From: Pseudomonas zanjanensis
GTDB lineage: Bacteria; Pseudomonadota; Gammaproteobacteria; Pseudomonadales; Pseudomonadaceae
DNA: 64,000 nucleotides
Assembly: GCF_014268745.2 (NCBI RefSeq)
Contig: NZ_JABWRB020000003.1
Span: 558,001-622,000, forward strand
Reading direction: 5' to 3'
Below the pieces are notes generated by a model, which was not told the DNA's origin, did no database searches, and saw only the letters and a list, made by a program, of their open reading frames with translations. The position numbers and the translations under genes were made by a program. This document shows, one piece after another, positions 9,030-17,351 of this stretch (positions are counted from its first letter, which is position 1; every line of letters starts with the position of its first letter).

Positions 9030-9066
9030 CCATGGCGGGCCCAAGGCACTCTTGGGCACACCATGG
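9030..9066 (+). promoter_or_regulatory. Long stem-loop between hisF and the binding-protein gene
   Basis: GCCCAAG and CTTGGGC (loop GCACT) form a 7-bp hairpin, and outer CCATGG sequences could extend it. It lies just after hisF and 16 bases before the next start, with no T-run. It may limit read-through or occlude the next ribosome site; neither is shown. Confidence 0.45.
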
Positions 9067-9082
9067 ATTGCGGTAGCCCGAC

Positions 9083-9829
9083 ATGCTCAAACGCCTCGTT
9101 CTTGCCTTTGCCGGTGCCACGTTGCTGCTCGCAGGCACCGTCCGTGCCGCTGATACATCGCTGGTGTTGCTGACGGAAAACTTCCCCCCGTACAACATGG
9201 CCAAGAACGGCAAGAACTTCGCCCAGGACGAGAACATCCATGGCATTGCCGTGGACATCGTCCGGGAAATATTCAAGCGTGCCGATATCTCCTACAGCCT
9301 GACGCTGCGTTTCCCTTGGGAGCGCATCTACAAACTCGCCCTGGAAAGTCCGGGTTACGGTGTGTTTGTCATGGCGCGGTTACCGGAGCGTGAAAAACTG
9401 TTCAAATGGGTCGGCCCCATTGGTCCGGACGACTGGATCTTGCTCGCCAAGGCCGACAGCAAGATCGCTCTCGACTCGCTGGAGCAGGCGCGCCAATACA
9501 AGATCGGTGCCTACAAGGGCGACGCGATCGCCGAGACGTTGGCCAAGCAAGGGCTGAAGCCGATGGTCGTGCTGCGTGACCAGGACAATGCCCGCAAGCT
9601 GGTCAATGGCCAGATCGACCTGTGGGCCACCGGTGACCCGGCCGGGCGGTACCTGGCGCGACAGGAAGGGGTGAGCGATCTCAAGACTGTGCTGCGCTTC
9701 AACAGTGCCGAGCTGTACCTGGCCTTGAACAAGGACGTGCCTGACGACGTGGTTGCCCGGCTACAAAAGGCCTTGGATGAGCTGCGCAAGGAAGGTGAAG
9801 TGGACGCGATCATGGCGCGGTATCTCTAG
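9083..9829 (+). CDS. Periplasmic solute-binding protein, family 3 type
   Basis: A 248-residue protein with a cleavable signal peptide (MLKRLVLAFAGATLLLAGTVRAAD) and a type II binding fold of the SBP_bac_3 family, as in amino-acid uptake systems. Visible hallmarks include ENFPPYNM after the signal and the hinge region KIGAYKGDAIAE near residue 140. No permease or ATPase gene adjoins it, so it is an orphan that either serves a distant transporter or acts as a sensor. It follows hisF by 63 bases. Confidence 0.8.
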   Translation: MLKRLVLAFAGATLLLAGTVRAADTSLVLLTENFPPYNMAKNGKNFAQDENIHGIAVDIVREIFKRADISYSLTLRFPWERIYKLALESPGYGVFVMARLPEREKLFKWVGPIGPDDWILLAKADSKIALDSLEQARQYKIGAYKGDAIAETLAKQGLKPMVVLRDQDNARKLVNGQIDLWATGDPAGRYLARQEGVSDLKTVLRFNSAELYLALNKDVPDDVVARLQKALDELRKEGEVDAIMARYL

Positions 9830-9872
9830 AACTTCAGCCGCCGCGCTGCCGCCTTCGTCGGATCGCCGCCCG

Positions 9873-9892
9873 GAGCAGGCTCGCTCCCACAA
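9873..9892 (-). repeat. Single truncated REP arm (family A)
   Basis: A lone arm (GAGCAGGCTCGCTCCCACA) with a decayed outer end precedes the duplicated REPIN block. Confidence 0.75.
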
Positions 9893-10130
9893 AGTTGCCT
9901 GGGTGTTCACAGATACGATGCCCACCTCAGAATCCCTGTGGGAGCGAGCCTGCTCGCGAATGCGGTGGATCAGCTTGCAGAGATGTTGAATGTGCTGGCC
10001 CCTTCGCGAGCAAGCCCGCTCCCACAAAGTTGCCTGGGTGTTCACAGATACGATGCCCACCTCAGAATCCCTGTGGGAGCGAGCCTGCTCGCGAATGCGG
10101 TGGATCAGCTTGCAGAGATGTTGAATGTGC
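9883..10130 (+). repeat. Tandem duplication of a REPIN-spacer unit
   Basis: Bases 9883-9995 and 10018-10130 are identical over 113 bases, with a period of 135. Each copy starts at GCTCCCACAAAGTTGCC and runs through a spacer and a REP arm to TTGAATGTGC. The lack of any mismatch implies a recent duplication. The block lies between the 3' ends of convergent genes. Confidence 0.95.
9937..10026. repeat. REPIN (family A), copy 1 in the duplicated block
   Basis: Inverted arms TGTGGGAGCGAGCCTGCT... and ...AGCAAGCCCGCTCCCACA around a GC-poor centre. Confidence 0.9.
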
Positions 10131-10161
10131 AGCCTTCATCGCGAGCAGGCTCGCTCCCACA
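10072..10161. repeat. REPIN (family A), copy 2 in the duplicated block
   Basis: Same left arm and centre as copy 1, but the right arm is the GAGCAGGCTCGC variant. The duplication therefore ends inside the element. Confidence 0.9.
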
Positions 10162-10206
10162 GGGGATCAGCTGTGAACACAAATCTTGTGCCCGATGCAG
10201 AACCAC

Positions 10207-10230
10207 TGTGGGAGCGAGCTTGCTCGCGAT
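10207..10230 (+). repeat. Single REP arm (family A)
   Basis: A lone TGTGGGAGCGAGCTTGCT arm right after the stop codon of the minus-strand yibQ-like gene. Confidence 0.85.
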
Positions 10231-10236
10231 GGGCTG

Positions 10237-11016
10237 CTACCGATAAACCCCATCTTTCCCATGCCCAACCATCGCCCGGTTGCTGCGCAGGCTGATCATC
10301 GATTTGATGTCGATCCATTCGATGCCCTGGGCCTTGAGCTTGGGCAGTTCGCGTTCGAGCACGGCCAGGGTCTGCGGGTAGGGATGGCCGATCATCACGG
10401 CCGAGCCTTGCCGGCGGGCCAGGTCAATGGCGATCTGGAGCTGGCCGGCTATGGCTGCTTCGGTGCGCTCGTCATCCAGGAACACATCCCGCGACACACT
10501 GGCGAGGCCGATCTTCTGCGCCTCGGCGGCGGCGACGGTCTGGGCGCTGGTGCGGCTGTCGACGAAAAACTTGTGACGCTGCTGCAAATTCGCCATCAGC
10601 CAGGCCATGGCCTGGGGTTGGGCGGTCATGCGGCTGCCCATGTGGTTGTTGATCCCGCTGGTATAGGGCACGGCGGCGAACGCGGCGTCCAGGCGTTTGC
10701 CCAGTTCTTCGATGGGCAGTTCCGGATGCCAGGCGAATGGCCCGGTGGCCGGGTCCATGGGCATGTGGAGCATGACCAGCTTGCCGGCGCGATGGGCTTC
10801 GCGGGCGAGCTCGGCGGCATGGGGCGTGTCGGGCATGATCGCGGCGGTGACCGGACCAGGGAGGGCCAATACCCGGCGATCCCGAGGCAGGTTCTGCCCC
10901 AGGTCGTCGATGATCAGGCTCAGGTACGCCTTGTGCGGCGAAGAAGGTGTGGCGGGGGCCGCGTTAACGGCTCCCGCCAGCAGGCACAGCAGGACGAAGG
11001 TGAAGCGCAAGCCCAT
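10237..11016 (-). CDS. Divergent polysaccharide deacetylase (YibQ family)
   Basis: A 259-residue secreted protein (signal MGLRFTFVLLCLLAGAVNAAP) of the divergent polysaccharide deacetylase/DUF610 family. Fold hallmarks include LIIDDLGQN near residue 34, LHMPMDP near 83 and GINNHMGSRMT near 120. These keep the acidic and histidine residues expected of the NodB-like barrel. Its start lies one base after the ctpA stop (TGAGATG), so the two are coupled. In enterobacteria yibQ also follows envC, which supports an envelope role; enzyme activity is unproven. Confidence 0.85.
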   Translation of the reverse strand: MGLRFTFVLLCLLAGAVNAAPATPSSPHKAYLSLIIDDLGQNLPRDRRVLALPGPVTAAIMPDTPHAAELAREAHRAGKLVMLHMPMDPATGPFAWHPELPIEELGKRLDAAFAAVPYTSGINNHMGSRMTAQPQAMAWLMANLQQRHKFFVDSRTSAQTVAAAEAQKIGLASVSRDVFLDDERTEAAIAGQLQIAIDLARRQGSAVMIGHPYPQTLAVLERELPKLKAQGIEWIDIKSMISLRSNRAMVGHGKDGVYR

Positions 11017-11017
11017 C

Positions 11018-12334
11018 TCAGCGGCCGGACGTGATGTTCAACCCCTTGAGCAAGCTCAAGGCCTGGGCCAATTGATAGTCGTCGTCCTGCGGCATTGGCT
11101 TGGCCTTGGCGCCGGAGCCGGTCGGTTTGTCGGCGCCGCCGTTGCCATTGCCCAAGTGACCTTGCAGGTCGGCTTCCTTGAAGTATTCGCTATCCGCCTC
11201 GCTAGTGATCTTGGCCTTGCGCACTTCGATGTCCGGGACGATGCCCTGGGCCTGGATGGAGCGGCCGTTAGGCGTGAAGTACAGCGCGGTGGTGATCTTC
11301 AGGGCGCGCTCGTTGTTCAGTGGCAACACAGTCTGCACCGAGCCCTTGCCGAAGCTGGTGGTACCCATGACCACGCCGCGTTTCTGGTCCTGCAGGGCGC
11401 CGGCGACGATTTCCGAGGCCGAGGCACTGCCGCCGTTGATCAGCACCACCAGTGGCACGGCTTCGCTCAAGTCGTTGCCAGTGGCCGAGAAACGCAGTTC
11501 GGAATTGGCGATGCGCCCCTTGGTGTAGACGATCAGGCCCTTGGTGATGAAGTGGTCCACCACTTCCACGGCCGATTGCAGCACGCCGCCGGGGTTGTTG
11601 CGCAGGTCCAGGACCAGGCCGTTGAGTTTCTTGCCGTTGTCCTTGCGCAGCTTGGCCAGGGACTTGGCGACTTCTTCGCCGGTCTTGACCTGGAACTGAG
11701 TGATACGGATGTAGCCGTAGCCCGATTCCAGCAGCTGGCTCTTCACGCTCTTGACCTGGATGACCGCCCGGGTCAGGGTCACATCGAACGGCGTGCCGCC
11801 GTCGCGTACCAGGGTCAGGGTGATCTTCTGGCCGATCTTGCCGCGCATCTTGTCCACGGCTTCGGTCATGCTCTGGCCGCGGGTCGGTTGGCCGTTGATC
11901 TTGACGATGAAGTCACCGGCCTGGATGCCAGCCTTCGAGGCAGGCGTGTCGTCGATCGGCGAGACGACCTTGACGAAACCGTCTTCGCTGCCGACTTCGA
12001 TGCCCAGGCCGCCGAACTCGCCGCTGGTGCTTTCCTGCAATTCGGCAAAATCTTCCGGCCCCAGGTAGGCCGAGTGCGGGTCAAGGTTGCTGAGCATGCC
12101 TTTGATGGCGTTCTCCAGCAGCATCTTGTCATCCACGGGCTCGACATAGGCGGCCTTGATCCGGTCCATGACCTCGGCAAAGGTGCGCAGTTCGTCCAGC
12201 GGCAGCGGGGCCTTGGTGGTCGCGGCGGTGGCGGCGGGTGCCGATGGGGCCGGTTCGGCGGCAAAAGCCAGGGGCGCACCGATCACGAGGGCGATCGTCA
12301 GGGCCAGCGAGGTGAGGCGGGACAAATGCAGCAT
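11018..12334 (-). CDS. ctpA: CtpA-type carboxy-terminal processing protease (S41)
   Basis: A 438-residue periplasmic serine protease: signal peptide MLHLSRLTSLALTIALVIGAPLAFA, a PDZ domain at about residues 90-170, then the S41 domain. The Ser/Lys dyad is visible in GGSASASEIVAG and TTSFGKGSVQT. Homologous CtpA in P. aeruginosa degrades peptidoglycan hydrolases. I chose the ATG at 12334 because it opens the signal peptide and has AAGGAG 10 bases upstream; the reading frame extends 55 codons further without sense. It sits between envC and yibQ, where E. coli has no protease gene. Confidence 0.93.
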   Translation of the reverse strand: MLHLSRLTSLALTIALVIGAPLAFAAEPAPSAPAATAATTKAPLPLDELRTFAEVMDRIKAAYVEPVDDKMLLENAIKGMLSNLDPHSAYLGPEDFAELQESTSGEFGGLGIEVGSEDGFVKVVSPIDDTPASKAGIQAGDFIVKINGQPTRGQSMTEAVDKMRGKIGQKITLTLVRDGGTPFDVTLTRAVIQVKSVKSQLLESGYGYIRITQFQVKTGEEVAKSLAKLRKDNGKKLNGLVLDLRNNPGGVLQSAVEVVDHFITKGLIVYTKGRIANSELRFSATGNDLSEAVPLVVLINGGSASASEIVAGALQDQKRGVVMGTTSFGKGSVQTVLPLNNERALKITTALYFTPNGRSIQAQGIVPDIEVRKAKITSEADSEYFKEADLQGHLGNGNGGADKPTGSGAKAKPMPQDDDYQLAQALSLLKGLNITSGR

Positions 12335-12365
12335 GTCGAACGAACTCCTTAATAGGATGGGCGCG

Positions 12366-13658
12366 CTATCCTTGCGCACGACACCATTGGGCCGGGTCAC
12401 TGGGGCGACCCTGCTGACGAATAGCGAAATACAGCGCTGGCGTATCCTGCCCGCCACTGTTGCCGACCGTGGAGATGGACTCACCGGCCTTGACCACATC
12501 GCCCGCCGCCTTGAGCAGCGTCTGGTTGTGGCCGTACAGGCTCAAGTAACCGTTGCCGTGATCGAGGATCACCAACAGGCCGGCGCCACGCAACCAGTCG
12601 GCGAATACCACGCGACCGCCATGCACGGCATGCACCTGGCTGCCGGCGGAAGCGCTGATCATGACCCCGTCCCACTTGGTGCGGGTGTCGTCGCCGCGGG
12701 TTTCACCGAAGCGCGCAAGCAATCGACCATTGACCGGCCATGGAAGTTTGCCTCGGGCTGAAGCAAAAGCACCGCCGAAGGTTTCGCCATCACTGGAAAC
12801 CAGCGCGCCGGGGCTGGTTTTTGCCGGTTTGCGCGGGGCGTCGCCGGCGTCCGCGTCGGCCTGGGCTTCACGTAAGCGCTTTTTTTCGGCTTCCTGCTGG
12901 GCGATCAGCGCTTTCTGACGCGCTTCTTCTGCCTCTCGAGCCTGACGGGCCAGGGTTTCCTCGATGGTTTTCAACACATTGGCCAGTTCGGCCTGGTCCT
13001 GCTCGCGAGCCTTGAGCTTGCTGTCGCGGGCCTTCACGTCGTCATTGAGCTTGGCCAGGGCCACCTGGCGCTCCTTGCGAACCTTCTCGAGTTCTTCACG
13101 CTGGGTGTCGAGGCTGCTTTTCTGCACCAGCAACTGGGCTTGCTGCAGCTCGATGTCTTTTTCGACATTGGCCAGTTGGCGCAGGGTTTCGTTGAAATTC
13201 TTGAGTTGCTCCAGGCGGGCCTGGCTCAGGTAGTCGTAATAAGTGAGGGTGCGGGCGAATTTCTCGGGGTTCTGTTGGTTGAGCAGCAGCTTGAGGTATT
13301 CCTGGCGGCCGTTCTGGTAGGCGGCCCGGGCCTGGATGGCGATCAGCTTTTGCTGCTCAGTGCGCGCGCCCTGGAGTTTTTTTTTCTCTCCATCGAGCCG
13401 CTGCAGCTCGGATTCGCTTTTCTTCAGCTCTTTTTGCAGGGCGTCGACCTGCTTCTCCAGCTTGCCCATCTCGGTTTCGGTGCCGCGCAGGTCTTTCTGC
13501 ACGCTGGATTTTTCTTCCTGCAACTTGCCCAGCAGTTTTTTCAGCTCGGCAATGTCCTGGCGCGTGGCTTCCAACTGCTGTTGGGTTTGCGCGCGCTCGT
13601 CGGCAAAGGCCGGTTGGAGCAGGCAGGTCAGAGCGAGGGCTATCAGGACGCGAAGCAT
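12366..13658 (-). CDS. envC: EnvC-like murein hydrolase activator
   Basis: A 430-residue periplasmic protein with signal peptide MLRVLIALALTCLLQPAFADE, long coiled-coil segments (about residues 25-250, rich in Glu/Lys/Gln) and a C-terminal LytM/M23 domain. The LytM domain is degenerate: DGVMISAS replaces the HxGxD metal site and ALYFAIRQ replaces the HxH motif. As in E. coli EnvC, it is therefore expected to activate amidases at the division site rather than cut peptidoglycan. Start chosen at the signal peptide, though no strong ribosome site precedes it. It is cotranscribed with ctpA (31-base gap). Confidence 0.92.
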   Translation of the reverse strand: MLRVLIALALTCLLQPAFADERAQTQQQLEATRQDIAELKKLLGKLQEEKSSVQKDLRGTETEMGKLEKQVDALQKELKKSESELQRLDGEKKKLQGARTEQQKLIAIQARAAYQNGRQEYLKLLLNQQNPEKFARTLTYYDYLSQARLEQLKNFNETLRQLANVEKDIELQQAQLLVQKSSLDTQREELEKVRKERQVALAKLNDDVKARDSKLKAREQDQAELANVLKTIEETLARQAREAEEARQKALIAQQEAEKKRLREAQADADAGDAPRKPAKTSPGALVSSDGETFGGAFASARGKLPWPVNGRLLARFGETRGDDTRTKWDGVMISASAGSQVHAVHGGRVVFADWLRGAGLLVILDHGNGYLSLYGHNQTLLKAAGDVVKAGESISTVGNSGGQDTPALYFAIRQQGRPSDPAQWCRAQG

Positions 13659-13780
13659 AGAGGCGGGCGGCACCAGGGTAAGGGACGGCCTAGTATGCCC
13701 GCCCCACGCTGCAAAAAAAACGCCCATTTGGGGCTGTGTGATAACTGGAGCAGGGCAAGGCACTCATTTCCCGCCAAACC

Positions 13781-13876
13781 CCTGTGGGAGCAAAGCTTGC
13801 TCGCGATGACGTCGGCACATCCAACGAAGATGTAAATGGTTGGATTGCTATCGCGAGCAAGCTTTGCTCCCACAGG
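13781..13876. repeat. REPIN (family A variant GTGGGAGCAAAGCTTGCTC)
   Basis: Inverted arms with an A-rich variant (GCAAAGCTTGC) flank an AT-rich centre between envC and the end of gpmI. Confidence 0.9.
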
Positions 13877-13896
13877 TTTGCGGGATTTGTGTTTCG

Positions 13897-15426
13897 TCAG
13901 ACGAGGATCGAAGTCCCGGTCATCTCCGCCGGCTTCTCCATGCCCAGCAACATCAGCATGGTCGGCGCTACGTCAGCCAGCACGCCGCCGTCGCGAACCT
14001 TGAAGTCACGCTTGCCGACATAGATGAAAGGCACCGGCTCGGTGGTGTGGGCGGTGTGGGCCTGGCCGGTGGATTCGTCGGACATTTGCTCGACGTTGCC
14101 GTGGTCGGCCGTGATCAACGCTTCCCCGCCGACTTTTTCCAAAGCCTCGACGATGCGACCCACGCAGGCATCCAGGCATTCCACGGCCTTGACCGCCGCC
14201 TCGAACACGCCGCTATGGCCCACCATGTCGCCGTTGGCATAGTTCACAACGATGACGTCGTAGCGCTGGTTCTCGATGGCATCGACGATGCGGTCGGTCA
14301 CTTCCGGCGCGCTCATTTCCGGTTGCAGGTCGTAGGTGGCGACTTTTGGCGACGGGATCAGGATGCGTTCCTCACCCGGGAAAGGTTCTTCACGGCCACC
14401 GGAGAAAAAGAACGTCACGTGGGCGTACTTTTCGGTCTCGGCGATGCGTAGCTGGGTCTTGCCGTTTTTCGCCAGGTAGTCGCCGAGCACATTTTCCAGG
14501 CTGCCGGCGGCGAAGGCCGATGGCGCGGGAATGCTGGCGGCGTATTGAGTCAGCATCACGAAACCGGCCAGTTTCGGCTGGCGGGCGCGTTCGAATTCCT
14601 GGAAATCGTCTTCGACAAATACGCGGGTCAGTTCGCGGGCGCGGTCGGCGCGGAAGTTCATGAACACCACGGCATCGCCGTCTTCGACTTTAACCGGCGC
14701 GCCGAGGGTGGTGGCCTTGACGAATTCGTCGCTTTCGCCGCGCTCGTAGGCGGCTTGCAGGCCTTCTTGCGCGGTGGCGGCATGAAACTCGGCATTGCCA
14801 TCGACGATCAGGTTGTAAGCCTGGGCGACTCGGTCCCAGCGGTTATCGCGGTCCATGGCGAAGTAGCGACCGATCAGGCTGGCGATCCGGCCTTTGCCCA
14901 GCGCCTTGAACGCGTCGTCCAATACTTTGATCGACGACTCGGCGCTCTTCGGTGGCGTATCGCGGCCATCGAGAAAGGCGTGCAGATAAATATTTTCAGC
15001 ACCACGCCTGGCAGCGAGTTCGGCCATGGCGACCAGGTGATCCTGGTGGCTGTGCACGCCACCGTCGGACAACAGGCCCATGAAATGCACGGCCTTGCCG
15101 GCGGTCACGGCTTTATCCACGGCGGCGCAGATGGTCGGGTTTTCGAAGAATTCGCCGTCGCGGATCGATTTGGTCACGCGGGTGAAGTCCTGGTACACCA
15201 CACGGCCTGCGCCGAGGTTCATGTGGCCGACTTCGGAGTTGCCCATCTGCCCGTCCGGCAGGCCGACATCCATGCCGCTGCCGGAGATCAGGCCGTTGGG
15301 CACGGTGGCCCACAAACGGTCCAGCACCGGCTTGTTGGCCGAATACACGGCGTTGGATTCGTGGCTGTCACTGTGACCGAAGCCGTCGAGAATCATCAGG
15401 ACCAAAGGTTTAAGCGTGGTAGTCAT
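13897..15426 (-). CDS. gpmI: GpmI, cofactor-independent phosphoglycerate mutase
   Basis: Interconverts 3- and 2-phosphoglycerate in glycolysis/gluconeogenesis with two Mn ions and a phosphoserine intermediate. The 510-residue protein has metal ligand Asp14 (LMILDGFG), nucleophile Ser64 (QMGNSEVGH) and the C-terminal metal motifs DGVHSH, HDL-like segments and ITADHGNVE. The ATG at 15426 gives the family length; the open frame extends 26 codons upstream without conserved sequence. It is divergent from yibN, and a REPIN follows its stop. Confidence 0.96.
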   Translation of the reverse strand: MTTTLKPLVLMILDGFGHSDSHESNAVYSANKPVLDRLWATVPNGLISGSGMDVGLPDGQMGNSEVGHMNLGAGRVVYQDFTRVTKSIRDGEFFENPTICAAVDKAVTAGKAVHFMGLLSDGGVHSHQDHLVAMAELAARRGAENIYLHAFLDGRDTPPKSAESSIKVLDDAFKALGKGRIASLIGRYFAMDRDNRWDRVAQAYNLIVDGNAEFHAATAQEGLQAAYERGESDEFVKATTLGAPVKVEDGDAVVFMNFRADRARELTRVFVEDDFQEFERARQPKLAGFVMLTQYAASIPAPSAFAAGSLENVLGDYLAKNGKTQLRIAETEKYAHVTFFFSGGREEPFPGEERILIPSPKVATYDLQPEMSAPEVTDRIVDAIENQRYDVIVVNYANGDMVGHSGVFEAAVKAVECLDACVGRIVEALEKVGGEALITADHGNVEQMSDESTGQAHTAHTTEPVPFIYVGKRDFKVRDGGVLADVAPTMLMLLGMEKPAEMTGTSILV

Positions 15427-15517
15427 GGAATCCACTCGTGGCGGGTTAAAAGAAGACGATGGAAAAGGGACGGGCAGTTTAAAGGTAAGTTCCGACGGCG
15501 TCACCGCCGGGCGGGGT

Positions 15518-15545
15518 TTGGCCGGCCTTGCGTGCTGTGTATACT
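15518..15545 (+). promoter_or_regulatory. Candidate sigma-70 promoter of yibN-grxC-secB
   Basis: TTGGCC and TATACT are separated by 16 bases, 33 bases before the yibN start. Moderate match. Confidence 0.45.
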
Positions 15546-15578
15546 GGCCGACATTTTAACGCCCTGGAACCTCCTTCG

Positions 15579-15992
15579 ATGGTTGCTCACCTGATTGAAT
15601 TTGCCACTAACCACTACATTCTCGTCGGTATCTTCGTCGTACTGCTGGCGTTGCTGGTTGCCCACACGATGCAGGGCGGCGGACGCAGCCTGAGCACCGG
15701 CGAGCTGACCGCGCTGGTCAACAAGGACGCCGGCGTCGTGGTCGATATCCGCCCGAGCAAGGACTACGCCGCCGGTCACATTGTCGGCGCGCTGAACATT
15801 CCCCAGGACAAACTGATCGCTCGTGCGGCCGAACTGGAAAAACACAAGGCCAAGACGCTGATTCTGGTGGACGCCCAGGGCCAGCAGGCCGGTACCCTTG
15901 CCCGCGAACTGATGAAGTCCGGCTTCACCGCCGCCAAACTGTCCGGTGGCGTTGCGAGCTGGAAAGCCGACAATCTGCCCCTGGTGAAGTGA
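15579..15992 (+). CDS. YibN-like membrane-anchored rhodanese-fold protein without cysteine
   Basis: A 137-residue protein with one N-terminal membrane helix (about residues 12-30) and a cytoplasmic rhodanese domain (residues 35-135). Fold motifs are VVDIRPSKDYAAGHIVGALNIP and SGGVASWK. The active-site loop reads LVDAQGQQAG at residues 96-105 and lacks the sulfur-carrying Cys; the whole protein contains no cysteine. It cannot be a sulfurtransferase and probably binds a partner. Synteny yibN-grxC-secB is shared with E. coli. The ATG at 15579 fits the membrane helix; an ATG 17 codons upstream is less likely. Confidence 0.88.
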   Translation: MVAHLIEFATNHYILVGIFVVLLALLVAHTMQGGGRSLSTGELTALVNKDAGVVVDIRPSKDYAAGHIVGALNIPQDKLIARAAELEKHKAKTLILVDAQGQQAGTLARELMKSGFTAAKLSGGVASWKADNLPLVK

Positions 15993-15993
15993 C

Positions 15994-16248
15994 ATGCCCC
16001 ACGTAGTTGTCTATTCCAGCGATTACTGCCCTTATTGCTCCCGAGCCAAGCACCTGCTCCAGAACAAAGGCGTGGCTTTCGAAGAGATCAAGGTCGACGG
16101 CAAGCCGCAACTGCGCGCCGAAATGACCCAGAAGGCCCGGCGCACCTCCGTGCCGCAGATCTGGATCGGCGACACCCACGTGGGCGGTTGCGATGACCTG
16201 TTCGCCCTGGAGCGCGCCGGCAAGCTCGACGCGCTGCTCAAGGCCTGA
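15994..16248 (+). CDS. grxC: Glutaredoxin 3 (GrxC)
   Basis: An 84-residue dithiol glutaredoxin with the active site Cys12-Pro-Tyr-Cys15 and the cis-Pro loop TSVPQIWI, followed by the glutathione-binding GGCDD. It reduces disulfides and glutathionylated proteins in the cytoplasm. It begins one base after the yibN stop and precedes secB, so the three form one operon. Confidence 0.96.
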   Translation: MPHVVVYSSDYCPYCSRAKHLLQNKGVAFEEIKVDGKPQLRAEMTQKARRTSVPQIWIGDTHVGGCDDLFALERAGKLDALLKA

Positions 16249-16288
16249 ATTCCCAATTAATAGAACCTGAAAGTAAGAAGGATCTGCG

Positions 16289-16771
16289 ATGACTGACCAA
16301 CAGAACACAGCTGCCACTGAAGAAGAAGCCGCACCGCAATTCTCCTTGCAGCGCATTTACGTTCGCGACCTGTCCTTCGAAGCCCCGAAAAGCCCGGCGA
16401 TCTTTCGCCAGCAGTGGGAGCCGAGCGTAGGCCTGGACCTGAACACCCGTCAGAAAGCCCTGGAAGATGACTTCCACGAAGTGGTGCTGACCCTGTCGGT
16501 GACCGTGAAGAACGGTGACGAAGTGGCGTTCATCGCCGAAGTGCAACAGGCCGGTATCTTCCTGATCAAGAACCTGGACGCCGCTTCGATGAGCCACACC
16601 CTGGGCGCGTTCTGCCCGAACATCCTGTTCCCTTACGCCCGCGAAACCCTGGACAGCCTGGTGACCCGCGGTTCGTTCCCGGCCCTGATGCTGGCTCCGG
16701 TGAACTTCGATGCCCTGTATGCGCAAGAACTGCAGCGCATGCAACAGAAAGGCGGCGCGACCGTTCAGTAA
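16289..16771 (+). CDS. secB: SecB, protein-export chaperone
   Basis: A 160-residue cytoplasmic chaperone that keeps secretory precursors unfolded and hands them to SecA. Family hallmarks are FSLQRIYVRDLSFEAPKSP near residue 17, the QAGIF strand and LFPYARETLDSL near 114. An acidic N-terminal tail (TEEEAA) is typical. It is the last gene of yibN-grxC-secB, with a REPIN 20 bases after the stop. Confidence 0.97.
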   Translation: MTDQQNTAATEEEAAPQFSLQRIYVRDLSFEAPKSPAIFRQQWEPSVGLDLNTRQKALEDDFHEVVLTLSVTVKNGDEVAFIAEVQQAGIFLIKNLDAASMSHTLGAFCPNILFPYARETLDSLVTRGSFPALMLAPVNFDALYAQELQRMQQKGGATVQ

Positions 16772-16791
16772 ACCGGTCGGCGCAAGTCCAA

Positions 16792-16881
16792 TGTGGGAGC
16801 GGGCTTGCTCGCGAAAGCGGTGTGTCAGGCGACATTGATGTTAACTGACACACCGCTTTCGCGAGCAAGCCCGCTCCCACA
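16792..16881. repeat. REPIN (family A)
   Basis: Perfect inverted arms extending to TGTGGGAGCGGGCTTGCT / AGCAAGCCCGCTCCCACA, also pairing further inward (CGCGAAAGCGGTGTGTCA). It lies between convergent secB and trmL and may serve both as a 3' barrier. Confidence 0.95.
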
Positions 16882-16895
16882 TTTGTTATGCGGTG

Positions 16896-17351
16896 TTATT
16901 GAAAGCCGTTCTGCCGCCACGCCTCATAAACCGCCACCGCCACGGTATTGGACAGGTTCAGGCTGCGGCAGCCTTCGCGCATCGGCAGGCGCAGGCGCTG
17001 CTCGGCGGGCAGGGCGTCCAGCACGTCAGCCGGCAGGCCACGGCTTTCCGGGCCGAACAGGAACGCATCACCGGCAACGAAGCTGGCGTCATGGAACGGC
17101 CGCGAACCCTTGGTGGTAAAGGCGAACAGACGCGGATGCCCGAGGCTCTCCAGGCAACTGGCGAGGTCGGCGTGACGCTGCAAGGTGGCATACTCGTGGT
17201 AGTCGAGGCCGGCCCGGCGCAAGCGCTTGTCGTCCATGTCGAAGCCCAGCGGTTCGATCAAATGCAGGTGGCAGCCGCTGTTGGCGCACAGCCTGATGAC
17301 GTTGCCGGTATTGGGCGGTATTTCCGGTTGAAAAAGGATGACGTGAAACAT
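16896..17351 (-). CDS. trmL: TrmL, tRNA (cytidine/uridine-2'-O)-methyltransferase
   Basis: A 151-residue SPOUT-class methyltransferase that 2'-O-methylates the wobble base 34 of tRNA-Leu isoacceptors. The trefoil-knot motifs are present: PPNTGNVIRLCAN (residues 12-24), FLFGPESRGLP (about 97-107) and LNLSNTVAVAVYEAW (about 131-145). The start at 17351 gives exact family length. Its CAT start overlaps the ATG of the divergent gene (shared CATG). Confidence 0.93.
   Translation of the reverse strand: MFHVILFQPEIPPNTGNVIRLCANSGCHLHLIEPLGFDMDDKRLRRAGLDYHEYATLQRHADLASCLESLGHPRLFAFTTKGSRPFHDASFVAGDAFLFGPESRGLPADVLDALPAEQRLRLPMREGCRSLNLSNTVAVAVYEAWRQNGFQ

Noticed and set aside
9873..10230. Repeat cluster resembling a CRISPR array
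   Set aside because: The repeats are inverted REP arms with palindromic pairing and irregular spacing, spacers are themselves duplicated, and no cas gene is near.
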